Source: Cellulomonas terrae (GTDB taxonomy: Bacteria > Actinomycetota > Actinomycetes > Actinomycetales > Cellulomonadaceae). Taken from it: DNA of 64,000 bases. The stretch is from assembly GCF_007990265.1 (NCBI RefSeq), contig NZ_BJWH01000012.1, positions 1 through 64,000 on the forward strand, written 5' to 3'. A program made the position numbers and the translations under genes. Shown here one piece after another: positions 51,924-60,549 of the stretch. The notes beneath the pieces were generated by a model. The model was not told where the DNA came from. It saw only the letters and a list, made by a program, of their open reading frames with translations, and made no database searches. The stretch's first letter is position 1, and every line of letters begins with the position of its first letter.

Positions 51924-52370
51924 GTGGGTCTGGCAGAGCAGCAGGAGCAGCTCGGTGTGGTGGTGCGCCGGTTCGCCGAGATCGCACCCCAGGGCTGGGC
52001 CCGCCTCGTCGGCAGCTGGGAGGCGACCCCGGACGGGTCCGGTGGGGTGACCCTGAACTGGATCACGACGGCCGTCGTGCACGGTGGTGACCGCTGGCTG
52101 TACGGGCAGGTCGGGTACGACGAGCCGCTGTACGACGCGGTCGTCGCGCTCAACGAGCTCTCGGCCGAGGGCGGACCGGAGCACCGGTGGACCACGTTCG
52201 AGCTGCTCGTCGACCCGGACGGCACGATCAAGGTCGACTTCGGCTACGACGCCCCGAAGCGCAGCCAGGGCATCCTCGACGAGCAGTCGCACGGCCGGTT
52301 CGAGCGGTACCTCGACACGTGGGTCGCCGAGCACGGGGCGGTGCCCGCGAGCCCTGCACCCGGGGCCTGA
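51924..52370 (+). CDS. YezG-family immunity protein (DUF600-like), first copy
   Basis: 148 residues. PQGWARLVGSWEATPDGSGGV, then WTTFELLVDPDGTIKVDFGYDAPKRSQGILDEQSHGRFERYLDTW, is the pattern of the YezG/DUF600 immunity family. In Bacillus, YezG neutralises the LXG toxin YeeF, which has a nuclease C-terminus. Here the toxin with a similar nuclease end is encoded 307 nt downstream. GTG at 51924 with AAGGGGG. The frame extends upstream to 51891 without support. Confidence 0.85.
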   Translation: MGLAEQQEQLGVVVRRFAEIAPQGWARLVGSWEATPDGSGGVTLNWITTAVVHGGDRWLYGQVGYDEPLYDAVVALNELSAEGGPEHRWTTFELLVDPDGTIKVDFGYDAPKRSQGILDEQSHGRFERYLDTWVAEHGAVPASPAPGA

Positions 52371-52378
52371 GGCGCGCC

Positions 52379-52681
52379 GTGACGGACGAGGTCGCGCCGA
52401 TCGCCAACCCCTACCTCGCGGCCATCAAGCAGCGTCGCGCGCTGGCGGTCCCGGTCGCGGGGGACCTGCGTGACGACCTCGACGCCGTGGTGCGGGCGAT
52501 GGACGCCGGGGCCTGGCTGAGTCCCGTCGCCGACGACTTCTATGTGGACCTCACCGGTCACAAGCAGGCGCTGGGCACAGCGGCGGACGGCGCGATCTCG
52601 ACGTTCGACTCGGCAGTCCGGTCGCAGCCCGAGGAGGTCGAGCCCGGCGCGTGGCAGACCCGGTGGAGGAACCTGCGGTGA
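52379..52681 (+). CDS. Small helical protein, probable T7SS chaperone or LXG partner
   Basis: 100 residues. IANPYLAAIKQRRALAVPVAGDLRDDLDAVVRAMDAGAWLSPVADDFYVDL is followed by a helical tail. A W-x5-D-x-F motif (AWLSPVADDFY) recalls the C-terminal helix patterns of WXG100-family partners. Its GTG is 9 nt after the immunity stop and its own stop overlaps the toxin start (GTGA), the usual place for the small co-export partner of an LXG toxin (inference). Confidence 0.65.
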   Translation: MTDEVAPIANPYLAAIKQRRALAVPVAGDLRDDLDAVVRAMDAGAWLSPVADDFYVDLTGHKQALGTAADGAISTFDSAVRSQPEEVEPGAWQTRWRNLR

Positions 52682-54699
52682 GCGTCGCGTCGATCGACCT
52701 GACCCAGATGGCAGCGCTGGTGCGTGCGCTCGAGAACGCCGCGTCCGACGTGTCGTCGCACCGGTCGTCGCTGCGGTCCGGCCTGGAGAGCGTCATGCTC
52801 TCCGCCGAGGAGCTCCAGCGGATCGACGCGGTGAGCACCTGGATCGACGGTCAGCTCCCGGGCCTGCGGCGCCGGCTCGCGCTCGCCCGGCACATCGAGG
52901 CCCAGGTCCCCGGCTTCCAGGGGTACGTGCAGCTCGACGAGTCGACGGTGCCGACGACGACGCCGGCCGAGGCGAAGGAGCGCGCGGACCGCGCGGCCCA
53001 CCTGATCGAGGAGTACGGGTCCGGGGAGGACCTCCCCCAGGAGCTCGTCGACCTCCTGGCCGAGAACGGCACCGACCCGTACTTCGCCTACGAGCTCGCC
53101 CTGCAGGTCTCGCCGGAGGAGGTCGCGGACCTGGTGATCGACGCGTCGAACACGCGGCGGTCCCTGGTCCGGAACAGCTCCCTGAGCCCGGACATCGAGG
53201 ACGTCGAGAAGTTCGACGAGCAGTACGAGGCCCTCCTCGACGGGCTCGGCACGACGTTCGGCACCGCGACGCAGGGCACGGGCGACCACGCGCTCCCCGA
53301 GGGCTACGCGAAGAGCTGGTCCGACGCGATCACCGACGAGAACCCCGAGACCCTCGGTCAGGCCAGCGCGCTGGGTCTGGTGATCTCCCGCGGGTCGTTC
53401 TCCACACCCTTCCTGACCACGGTCGCCCAGGACGTCTACGACTACGAGCGTCAGGTCGACACGAGGGACATGTGGTACGACCGGGCCCACTCCATGAGCG
53501 AGGGGTTCGGGGCCATCGACCCCGTGCACGGCGACGACGAGGGCGCCCCGACCGGGTACACCGAGTACTACGACCCGCTCGCGGGCATCATGGCGGCGGT
53601 CGGTCGGAACCCGGAGGCGGCGCACAGCCTGTTCGGCACCGGCCCCACGGTCACCATCGAGGGCGGCGGCAAGACCGCCACCACGAACGCGTTCCTCGAG
53701 TACGTCCTGGTGAAGCGGCGCTGGCCCGTCGACGACGGCGCGGGCTCGAACGCCGCCATCGCGGCGGCGATCACCCCGTTCGAGGGTGGCGACACGATCA
53801 GCGCCGCGATCGCGACGGACGCGCGCGAGATCTTCGACATCAAGGCCGCGGAGGTCGAGGAGGCGCGGGAGAACCAGAACCCGTTCTCCGAGATCGGCCA
53901 CCTCGTGCTCGACGGGCTCGGCCTCATCCCGCTGATCGGCGAGCCCGTCGACGCGATCAACGCCGTCTGGTACGCGGCCGAGGGCAACACGGTCGACGCC
54001 GCGCTGTCCGGCGCGGCCCTCATCCCCTTCCTCGGCTGGGGCGCCACGGGCGGCAAGTGGACGCGACGCGCGCTCAGCGCCGACGAGATCGCGATCCTGG
54101 TCTCCCGAGGCGTCGACATCGACAGGCTCCGCTCGTTCGACGCGTCCATCGACCTCGTCGCACGCGCCGACGGGCTGCCGATGCCGCACCTGACGTTCAC
54201 CGACCTCGACGCGTTCAACCGGGCCGCGAACGTCCCGCACCCCAACGCGATCTACGAGTTCAGGGGCATGGCCTGGGAGACCGACCACCTCGGGCGGACC
54301 CGCAGCGTCAGCGGCCAGATGAACCTGGGAGACGGCGGTCGCAACAGCACCCTGACCGCGCTGATCGGCAACGAGGGCCTCCCGACCGACATCGGCTTCC
54401 ACCTCGTCGCCGACTCCCTCGGCGGAGCGACGAACCGCCTGAACGTGCTGCCCGGCAACGGCAAGCCGTACGACGGCCTGGTCAACCTCAACCAGGGCCA
54501 GTGGGCGAGCATGGAACGCTCCATCCGCAAGGCTCTGCGTGGTGAGACGCCGGGCAAGGTGGAGATCCACATCGAACCGATGTACCGGGACGGGAACGTC
54601 TCGACCAGGCCCGACGAGTTCGTGGTCAAGCTGCAGATCGACGGGAAGACCTTCGAGTACGAATGGACCAATGATGCCCAGCCACGACCTCCCCGATGA
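52678..54699 (+). CDS. Secreted polymorphic toxin with DNA/RNA non-specific endonuclease C-terminus
   Basis: 673 residues. The N-terminal 250 residues are helical (IDLTQMAALVRALENAASDVSSHRSSLRSGL...), fitting an LXG/WXG-type delivery region. A hydrophobic pretoxin-like block lies at about 411-460 (LVLDGLGLIPLIGEPVDAINAVWYAAEGNTVDAALSGAALIPFLGWG). The C-terminal 150 residues match the Endonuclea_NS_2 fold: YEFRGMAWETDHLGRTRSVSGQMN, then the catalytic region GFHLVADSLGGATNRLNVLPGN (His575, Asn586, Asn588). It is predicted to cut nucleic acid in competitor cells. GTG at 52678 with GGAGG upstream. Confidence 0.85.
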   Translation: MSVASIDLTQMAALVRALENAASDVSSHRSSLRSGLESVMLSAEELQRIDAVSTWIDGQLPGLRRRLALARHIEAQVPGFQGYVQLDESTVPTTTPAEAKERADRAAHLIEEYGSGEDLPQELVDLLAENGTDPYFAYELALQVSPEEVADLVIDASNTRRSLVRNSSLSPDIEDVEKFDEQYEALLDGLGTTFGTATQGTGDHALPEGYAKSWSDAITDENPETLGQASALGLVISRGSFSTPFLTTVAQDVYDYERQVDTRDMWYDRAHSMSEGFGAIDPVHGDDEGAPTGYTEYYDPLAGIMAAVGRNPEAAHSLFGTGPTVTIEGGGKTATTNAFLEYVLVKRRWPVDDGAGSNAAIAAAITPFEGGDTISAAIATDAREIFDIKAAEVEEARENQNPFSEIGHLVLDGLGLIPLIGEPVDAINAVWYAAEGNTVDAALSGAALIPFLGWGATGGKWTRRALSADEIAILVSRGVDIDRLRSFDASIDLVARADGLPMPHLTFTDLDAFNRAANVPHPNAIYEFRGMAWETDHLGRTRSVSGQMNLGDGGRNSTLTALIGNEGLPTDIGFHLVADSLGGATNRLNVLPGNGKPYDGLVNLNQGQWASMERSIRKALRGETPGKVEIHIEPMYRDGNVSTRPDEFVVKLQIDGKTFEYEWTNDAQPRPPR

Positions 54700-55135
54700 C
54701 GCACCGACCCTCGACCTGACCCCTGACCAGCTGGACCTCGTCGGACGCATCGCGCAGAGCTACGCCGCGGCGGCGCCTGCCGGATGGGTCCGGATCGTGG
54801 CCCGCCAGGAGTGCTCGGTGGGTGAGGACGCGCGCGGGATCGCCAACGTCCGGGTCGTCGTGGTCGAGACGCCGGACGGGCTCGTGCAGGAGGACTACAG
54901 CCCTCCGCGCGACCTGCACTTCCAGACCGGGGACATGCTCCGTGAGCTCGCCGCGGGCTCGCCGACGCAGACGGTCGTGCTGAACCTGGTCGTCGACCGC
55001 GACGGGACGCACCGTGCCGCGGTCACGGTCGACGTCCCGCGCGTGCTCGTCGGGATCCGTGACGAGACGTCGTCCGAGCCCGTGCACGACTACCTGGAGC
55101 GGAACCGCGCCGAGCTGACCGCGCTGCTGCGCTGA
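54671..55135 (+). CDS. YezG-like immunity protein, second copy
   Basis: 154 residues. Its layout parallels the protein at 51924: a helix (LDLVGRIAQSYAAAAPAGWVRIVARQE), a beta region, then VLNLVVDRDGTHRAAVTVDVP. The match to YezG is weaker. The start ATG (54671 or the next ATG, 54674) overlaps the toxin by 29 nt, the standard position of an immunity gene. Confidence 0.65.
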   Translation: MMPSHDLPDDAPTLDLTPDQLDLVGRIAQSYAAAAPAGWVRIVARQECSVGEDARGIANVRVVVVETPDGLVQEDYSPPRDLHFQTGDMLRELAAGSPTQTVVLNLVVDRDGTHRAAVTVDVPRVLVGIRDETSSEPVHDYLERNRAELTALLR

Positions 55136-55142
55136 CGGGACC

Positions 55143-56789
55143 TCAGTCCGCCGTCACCTCGGTGACCTGGCCGTCCTCGACGTGCCAGCGGCGCGTCAGA
55201 CGGACGGTCTCGAGCATCCGGCGGTCGTGCGTGACCAGCAGGATCGTCCCGTCGAAGCTGTCGAGCGCCGACTCGAGCTGCTCGATCGCGGGCAGGTCCA
55301 GGTGGTTGGTCGGCTCGTCGAGCACCAGCAGGTTCACGCCGCGGGCCTGCAGGAGCGCGAGGGCGGCGCGGGTGCGCTCGCCGGGCGACTGCGACGACGC
55401 CGGCCGGTGGATGTGGTGGCCGCCGAGGCCGAACTTGGCCAGCAGGGTGCGGACGTCGGCCGTCGGCCAGTCGGGGACCTCGCGGGAGAACGCGTCGACC
55501 AGCGGCTCGTCGCCCTCGAACGCCCGACGGGCCTGGTCGACCTCGCCGACGAGCACCCCGGAGCCGAGGTCGACGGCGCCGGACGTGGGCTCCAGCCGGC
55601 CGAGCAGCAGGGCCAGCAGGGTGGACTTCCCGGCGCCGTTCGGCCCGGTGACGGCCACGCGGTCCCGCCAGTCGAGCTGCAGGTCGACCGGCCCGAGCGT
55701 GAACTCGCCGCGGGTCAGGACCGCGTGCCGGGCGACCGCGACCACGGACCCGGAGCGGCCCGCGGTCGCGATGCTCATCTGGAGCTGCCACTCCTTGCGC
55801 GGTTCCTCGACGACGTCGAGCCGCTCGATCAGCTTCTCCGTCTGCCGGGCCTTCGCCGCCTGCTTCTCGGAGGTCTGCCCGCGGAAGTTCTTGATGTGCT
55901 TGTCGTTGTCGGGCGCCTTGCGACGCGCGTTCCGGACGCCCTTCTCCATCCACGCCCGCTGCATGCGCGCACGGGCGGCGAGGGCGTCCCGACGCGCGGC
56001 GTACCCCTCGTAGGCCTCGCGGGCCTGGCGACGGGCGATCGACCGCTCGTCGAGGTACGAGTCGTAGCTGCCGCCGTAGTTGGTGACGCGCTGCAGGCTC
56101 CGGTCGATCTCGACGACGGCCGTGACGGTCCGGCTGAGGAACTCGCGGTCGTGGCTGACGACGACGACCGCGGCCTCCGAGCGGTCGACGAACTCCTCCA
56201 GGAGGTCCAGACCGGCGGCGTCGAGGTCGTTCGTCGGCTCGTCGAGGAGGTAGAGGTCGTAGCGCGAGAGCAGCAGCGCGGCCAGACCGACCCGCGCCGC
56301 CTGGCCTCCGGACAGCGCGGTCATCGGGTGGTCGAGGTCGACGGTGAGGCCGAGGTCGTCGGCCACCGTGCCGAGGCGCGACTCCAGGTCGGCGCCGCCG
56401 AGCGCGAGCCAGCGCTCCAGTGCCTCGGAGTAGGCGTCGTCGGCCCCCTCCGCCCCCGCGCCGAGCGCGTCAGCGGCCCGGTCGAGGGCGGCCTGCGCGT
56501 CGGTCACGCCGGTGCGCCGGCCGAGGTGCTCGCGGACGGACTCGCCGTCGAGACGCTCGATCTCCTGCGCCAGGTAACCGAGCTGCGCGTGCGCGGGTGA
56601 CACCGCGACGCTGCCGCTGTCGGCCTGGCGGCGGCCACCGAGGATCTGCAGCAGCGTGGACTTGCCGGCGCCGTTCGGGCCGACGAGGCCGATGACGTCG
56701 CCGGGTGCGACGACGAGGTCGACACCGGAGAACAGCTCGCGATCGCCGAACCCGGCCCCGACGTTCCTGGCCTGGACGGTTGCGGTCAT
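55143..56789 (-). CDS. ABC-F family ATPase, possible ribosome-protection protein
   Basis: 548 residues, two ABC domains without membrane helices. Domain 1: Walker A GPNGAGKSTLL, signature LSGGQAARV, Walker B LYLLDEPTNDLD. The linker (P-site tip region) around ARRDALAARARMQRAWMEKGVRNARRKAPDNDKHIKNFRGQTSEKQAAK is basic and helical. Domain 2: Walker A GPNGAGKSTLL, signature SPGERTRAALALL, Walker B LLVLDEPTNHLD. ABC-F proteins act on the ribosome; some give antibiotic resistance and others tune translation. The signature of the second domain reads QSPGE, as often seen. ATG with AAGGAG. See the upstream leader ORF and inverted repeat. Confidence 0.92.
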   Translation of the reverse strand: MTATVQARNVGAGFGDRELFSGVDLVVAPGDVIGLVGPNGAGKSTLLQILGGRRQADSGSVAVSPAHAQLGYLAQEIERLDGESVREHLGRRTGVTDAQAALDRAADALGAGAEGADDAYSEALERWLALGGADLESRLGTVADDLGLTVDLDHPMTALSGGQAARVGLAALLLSRYDLYLLDEPTNDLDAAGLDLLEEFVDRSEAAVVVVSHDREFLSRTVTAVVEIDRSLQRVTNYGGSYDSYLDERSIARRQAREAYEGYAARRDALAARARMQRAWMEKGVRNARRKAPDNDKHIKNFRGQTSEKQAAKARQTEKLIERLDVVEEPRKEWQLQMSIATAGRSGSVVAVARHAVLTRGEFTLGPVDLQLDWRDRVAVTGPNGAGKSTLLALLLGRLEPTSGAVDLGSGVLVGEVDQARRAFEGDEPLVDAFSREVPDWPTADVRTLLAKFGLGGHHIHRPASSQSPGERTRAALALLQARGVNLLVLDEPTNHLDLPAIEQLESALDSFDGTILLVTHDRRMLETVRLTRRWHVEDGQVTEVTAD

Positions 56790-56793
56790 GCGG

Positions 56794-56961
56794 TCATTCT
56801 CCTTGCTCGGGCGGAGAGGCGACGGTACGCGGAACACTCCTCGCAGGGCGCGCTCTTTCTCGTCGTCGCGCTGCACGTGGTCGCTCGCGGACAACCAGCC
56901 GCACCTGGTACGCGAGGGACGGGAGGGCCGTCGCGAGCGCCACTCCGGCCTCACGTGTCAC
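56794..56961 (-). CDS. Possible leader ORF upstream of the ABC-F gene, uncertain
   Basis: A GTG at 56961 opens a 55-residue frame beginning MTREAGVALATALPS and rich in Arg toward its end, stopping at TGA 4 nt before the ABC-F ATG. It spans the right arm and loop of a long inverted repeat. Small leader ORFs that control ABC-F resistance genes through attenuation are known in other bacteria. The coding signal itself is weak in this GC-rich DNA. Confidence 0.3.
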   Translation of the reverse strand: MTREAGVALATALPSLAYQVRLVVRERPRAARRRERARPARSVPRTVASPPEQGE

Positions 56962-56975
56962 AGGTGCGGCTGGTT
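56893..56975 (-). repeat. 15-bp perfect inverted repeat upstream of the ABC-F gene
   Basis: AACCAGCCGCACCTG at 56893-56907 is the exact reverse complement of 56961-56975, with a 53-nt loop. An overlapping pair, CGCTCGCG/CGCGAGCG, allows a competing fold. The position between the putative leader start and the ABC-F start suggests an attenuator. A chance match of this length in a 246-nt gap is unlikely. Confidence 0.6.
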
Positions 56976-57035
56976 CCGACGCGGCCGGTCTCGCGGCACG
57001 GCATCACGTGGCGGGCGGCGCGCCGGTCCGGGGGC

Positions 57036-57878
57036 TCAGGCGAGCGCCGTGCGCAGGCCGTCGACGAGCGGGGTCGTCGGCCGCCCGATCAGGGTGCGCA
57101 GGTCCGGGGTCGCGTCGGCCAGGTCGCCGCGGCGGATGTCGGCGTCGAGCGTCGCGACGAAGCCCGCGGTGCCCTCGTCGAGGCCCGCGTCGACGAGGAT
57201 CGCGCGGTGCTCGTCCGAGGAGACCTGCTTCGCGACGACGGGGACGCCCAGGACGGCCGACGCCGCCTCGGCGAGCTGGTCGAAGGACCACGCCACGTCG
57301 CCGGACAGCTCGTACACGCGGCCGTCGTGGTCGCCGCCCAGCAGCACGGCGGCCGCGCCTGCCGCGAAGTCGTCGCGCGAGGCGCTGGCGACGCGGCCGT
57401 CGCCCGTGCTCGTCAGGAGCACGCCGGTCGAGCGTGCCTGCTCGACCGCGCCGACGTAGTTCTCCGTGTACCAGTTGTTCCGCAGGATGGTCCACGCGAG
57501 GCCCGACGCCTTCAGCAGCTCCTCGGTGGCCCGGTGGTCCGGCGCGAGGACGAGCGAGGTCGTGTCCGCGTGCGGGGCGCTCGTGTAGACGACGCGACGG
57601 ACACCCGCGGCCCTCGCGGCGTCGATCACCCGGCCGTGCTGCGCGACCCGCGTGCCGACCTCGGTGCCCGAGATGAGCAGCACCATCTCCGCACCTGCGA
57701 ACGCGGTCTCCAGCGAGAGCGGGTCGTCGTAGTCGATCGTCGCCGTACGGACGTCCGCGAGGCCCTCGGGCCTCCGGGCGGCGGCGACGAGCTCGTCGGC
57801 GGGCAGGCCTCCCGCGCGGAGGTGCTGGACGACGAGACGACCGAGCTGGCCCGTGGCACCGGTGACGACGACGGACAT
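57036..57878 (-). CDS. NmrA-type NAD(P)-binding protein, QOR2-like
   Basis: 280 residues. N-terminal TGATGQLGRLVVQHLRAGG is the glycine-rich dinucleotide site; AGVRRVVYTSAPHADTTSLVLAPDHRATEELLKASGLAWTILRNNWYTENY is the atypical-SDR core. The fold is that of NmrA-like NAD(P)H:quinone oxidoreductases of the QorB/QOR2 group. ATG with GAGAGGA upstream. Divergent from an HxlR regulator, the common qor/HxlR arrangement. Confidence 0.88.
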   Translation of the reverse strand: MSVVVTGATGQLGRLVVQHLRAGGLPADELVAAARRPEGLADVRTATIDYDDPLSLETAFAGAEMVLLISGTEVGTRVAQHGRVIDAARAAGVRRVVYTSAPHADTTSLVLAPDHRATEELLKASGLAWTILRNNWYTENYVGAVEQARSTGVLLTSTGDGRVASASRDDFAAGAAAVLLGGDHDGRVYELSGDVAWSFDQLAEAASAVLGVPVVAKQVSSDEHRAILVDAGLDEGTAGFVATLDADIRRGDLADATPDLRTLIGRPTTPLVDGLRTALA

Positions 57879-57962
57879 GAGGTGTTCCTCTCGCAGGTGG
57901 TTCTTGTCGTCCGGCCCAACCCGCCCTGCGTCCACAACCTTCCCGGTCGTCGGTACCCACTT

Positions 57963-57990
57963 TGACGTAAGGTACGCACGTGACGGTAAG
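57963..57990 (+). promoter_or_regulatory. Promoter and probable HxlR operator
   Basis: TAAGGT (57968-57973) ends 6 nt before the GTG at 57980, a leaderless arrangement. Direct repeats TGACGTAAG (57963-57971) and TGACGGTAAG (57981-57990) flank and overlap the start and may be HxlR half-sites. The same region lies about 90 nt from the start of the divergent NmrA-type gene. Confidence 0.5.
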
Positions 57991-58357
57991 CAACGAGGTC
58001 AGCGTCCTGGGCCGGCTCCTGACCGACGGAGTCCTCGCCGCCGCGTGCCCGTCGCGGACGGTGCTCGACCACGTCACCAGCAAGTGGGGCGTCCTCCTGC
58101 TGGTCGCCCTGTCCGAACGCACGATGCGGTGGGGCGAGCTGCGCCGGATCGTCGAGGGGATCAGCGAGAAGATGCTCGCGCAGACCCTGCGCACCCTCGA
58201 GGCCGACGGGATCGTGCACCGCGAGGTGACCGGCAGCGTCCCGCCGCGCGTCGACTACTCCCTGACCCCGCGCGGCTCGGAGCTGGTCGCGCGGCTGCTG
58301 CCGCTCATGGAGTGGGTCGTCGACAACGCCGACGACATCGTCGCCTCCCGCGTCTGA
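57980..58357 (+). CDS. HxlR-family transcriptional regulator
   Basis: 125 residues. CPSRTVLDHVTSKWGVLLLVALSERTMRWGELRRIVEGISEKMLAQTLRTLEADGIVHREVTGSVPPRVDYSLTPRGSELV is the full HxlR winged helix, with the conserved N-terminal cysteine that acts as a redox sensor in several family members. It probably controls the divergent quinone-oxidoreductase-like gene in response to electrophiles or quinones (inference). GTG start, leaderless. Confidence 0.93.
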   Translation: MTVSNEVSVLGRLLTDGVLAAACPSRTVLDHVTSKWGVLLLVALSERTMRWGELRRIVEGISEKMLAQTLRTLEADGIVHREVTGSVPPRVDYSLTPRGSELVARLLPLMEWVVDNADDIVASRV

Positions 58358-58418
58358 CCGCCGGTCCCGCCGGACGAGATGCGGTGCGCGACTGAATTCG
58401 AGCCGTGCAGATGCCGAC

Positions 58419-58453
58419 AAGACAGGAGGGCATCGGACGCGGAGACCTGTCTT
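58419..58453 (+). repeat. 8-bp inverted repeat before the SF2 helicase-like gene
   Basis: AAGACAGG (58419-58426) and CCTGTCTT (58446-58453), separated by 19 nt, within the leader upstream of the GTG at 58480. Could form a small hairpin; may also be chance. Confidence 0.35.
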
Positions 58454-58479
58454 CGCCGAGCGGGATCGAGGAGCGCACA

Positions 58480-60531
58480 GTGTCGACACCGAACGACGTG
58501 CTGCACGCTGCCCTCTGCGCGCGCCCGCTGCAGACGGCGTCGGAGCTCACCCTCACCGTCGCGGACGCCGGTCACGACGCACTCACCACGGCCGAGGTCG
58601 AGGAGCTCCTGGTCGGCGACCCGCGGCTCCGGGCGGACAACAGCACGCCGCCGCGCTGGCGCGCCCTGGGTGCCGGTCACCCGGCGACGATGCTCAACCT
58701 GCCGACGCCGCGGCGTCAGGTGCTCGCTCCCGCGGCGTCGTTCGGTGAGCGTCCCGGGCCCACGGTTCTGGAGCAGGCGGACACCCGTCTGGGGATCCTG
58801 CCGGCGGCGGCGTTCGCGGGCCGGCCGTCGGTGCGGCTCCAGGAAGCCCGTGCGACGACACCGACCACGCCGACCGTGCCGGTCCGGGTGCCCGTGAGCG
58901 CGCGTCTCGCGGCGGTGGCCAAGCCGGCACCCGAGACGCCCGCGGCCGAGCAGCCGGTGGTCGAGCAGCCGCCGGTCGAGCAGCCGCCGGTCGAGCAGCC
59001 GCCGGTCGAGACCACCGTCGAACCGACCGTCGTGCAGCCGTTCGAGCCGGAGACCAGCGCGACCACCACGACCCACCCGACCGCCCGCGTCGGCGAGCCC
59101 CTCCCGGTGCGGGTCGCCCCGGAGGACCGCCCGCCCGCCGAGCCGTTCGCGATCGCCCCCGCGACGCCCGCCGGTGGCCTGTTCCTCGCGCTCGGCGCGA
59201 CCCCCGCGGTCGAGCGTGGCCCGCTCCCGCCGGGCGGCGAGGTCCGGTACGTCGGACCGCAGCTGCGCCGGTGGCAGAAGGACGTGCTGGACGCGTGGCT
59301 GGCGGAGGAGCGGCGCGGGATCATCGAGGCGGTCAGCGCCCAGGGCCGTGCCGTCGTGGGGGTGCTCGCAGCCTGGGACGCCCTGACGCGCGGCGAGAAG
59401 GTGCTGGTGCTGGTGCCGACGTCGGACCTGCTGGACCGCTGGTTCTCGACGCTGGAGCTGTACCTGCCGGGGTTGTCGATCGGTCGCCGGGACATCACGA
59501 CGGCGCACACGTTCGACGAGTGCGACGTGCTGGTGTCGCTGGTCAGCGCGGCGTTCGGCCAGCAGCTGCTGACCGACGGACAGGCGGGGCTGGTCATCGC
59601 GGACGAGGTGCACAAGTACGGGTCGGCACGACCGGCGGAGACGCTGCGCGCCGGGTTCGCGGCGCGGCTGGGGCTGACGTCGGCGATGGAACGGCAGGAC
59701 CCGGGGTTCGACGACATCCTGCGGCCCTACTTCGGTGCGGTGCTCGACGGGTGCGACCTGCGCCGCGGCCGGAAGGACGACGTGCTCGCGCCGTTCCGGC
59801 TCGCGTTCGTCGCGGTCGACCTGGACGCGGACGAGCAGGCCGAGCACGACGCCCTGTCCGCGCAGATCACGGAGCTCGCGGGACGTCTCGCCGAGCAGGG
59901 GTGCACGCCGCACCGGTTCGTCGAGGACGCCGTCCGCCTCCAGAACGGCTGGCGGGAGAACGCCCGCGCCGCCGCGGACGCCAGCGCGTACCTGCGCGCG
60001 GTCAGCACCCGCCGGGACCTGCTGGCGACGTCGTCGGCGAAGCTCGCCGCGGTCGCGACGCTCGGCCCGACGCTCGCGCGGTCCACCCACGCGCTCGTCT
60101 TCACGCACACGAAGGACGCCGCCGACGCCGCGGCTGCCGGTCTGCGCACGGCGGGGGTGCCGGCGGCGTGGCTGCACAACGGTCTCGAGCCGGAGGTCCG
60201 CCGCAACACCCTGCGCGACCTGCGCGCCGGGCGGCTCCGGGTGCTCACGGCACCGAAGGTGCTCGACGAGGGCCTCGACCTGCCGACCGTCGACGCGGTC
60301 GTCCTGCTCGCCGCGAGCCGGTCCTACCGCCAGCTCGTCCAGCGGGTGGGCGCGGTGCTGCCGCCGACGGAGGCCGACCGGCACCCGGTGGTGCTCGTCG
60401 TGCACGCGCGCGGGACGGTGGACGCCGACGACGGCTTCGTCACCGATCTCGCCTCCGTCGCGACGGAGGTGCGGACGTTCGACGTCGGCACCCCGGCCGC
60501 CGCGATCGCCGCGTGGTTCGTCGGCGCCTGA
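58480..60531 (+). CDS. SF2 helicase-like protein with degenerate catalytic motifs
   Basis: 683 residues. Residues 1-65 look like a winged helix (HAALCARPLQTASELTLTVADAGHDALTTAEVEELL). A long Pro/Val/Glu-rich linker follows, including PVEQP repeats at about 161-177. The helicase core begins near 265: RYVGPQLRRWQKDVLDAW, motif Ia VLVLVPTSDLLDRW, motif II D375-E-V-H, and motif V EGLDLPTVDAVVLLAASRS. Motif I reads VSAQGRA at 285-291 where ATGTGKT is expected; motif III is T400-SAMER where (S/T)AT is expected; motif VI is QRVGAVLPP at 621-629 where the arginine fingers should be. ATP hydrolysis is probably lost. GTG with GAGGAG. Confidence 0.85.
   Translation: MSTPNDVLHAALCARPLQTASELTLTVADAGHDALTTAEVEELLVGDPRLRADNSTPPRWRALGAGHPATMLNLPTPRRQVLAPAASFGERPGPTVLEQADTRLGILPAAAFAGRPSVRLQEARATTPTTPTVPVRVPVSARLAAVAKPAPETPAAEQPVVEQPPVEQPPVEQPPVETTVEPTVVQPFEPETSATTTTHPTARVGEPLPVRVAPEDRPPAEPFAIAPATPAGGLFLALGATPAVERGPLPPGGEVRYVGPQLRRWQKDVLDAWLAEERRGIIEAVSAQGRAVVGVLAAWDALTRGEKVLVLVPTSDLLDRWFSTLELYLPGLSIGRRDITTAHTFDECDVLVSLVSAAFGQQLLTDGQAGLVIADEVHKYGSARPAETLRAGFAARLGLTSAMERQDPGFDDILRPYFGAVLDGCDLRRGRKDDVLAPFRLAFVAVDLDADEQAEHDALSAQITELAGRLAEQGCTPHRFVEDAVRLQNGWRENARAAADASAYLRAVSTRRDLLATSSAKLAAVATLGPTLARSTHALVFTHTKDAADAAAAGLRTAGVPAAWLHNGLEPEVRRNTLRDLRAGRLRVLTAPKVLDEGLDLPTVDAVVLLAASRSYRQLVQRVGAVLPPTEADRHPVVLVVHARGTVDADDGFVTDLASVATEVRTFDVGTPAAAIAAWFVGA
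58960..59010 (+). repeat. 15-bp tandem repeat inside the SF2-like gene
   Basis: About 3.4 copies of GTCGAGCAGCCGCCG, coding for VEQPP repeats in the disordered linker. Repeat-number slippage would stay in frame. Confidence 0.85.
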
Positions 60532-60549
60532 CCTGTCCGAGGCGCCCTC

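Noticed and set aside
46152..52334. A 2060-residue open frame on the minus strand
   Set aside because: It runs antisense through the WXG100 and secretion ATPase genes, is rich in Arg/Asp/Gly with no domain, and arises from third-position GC bias.
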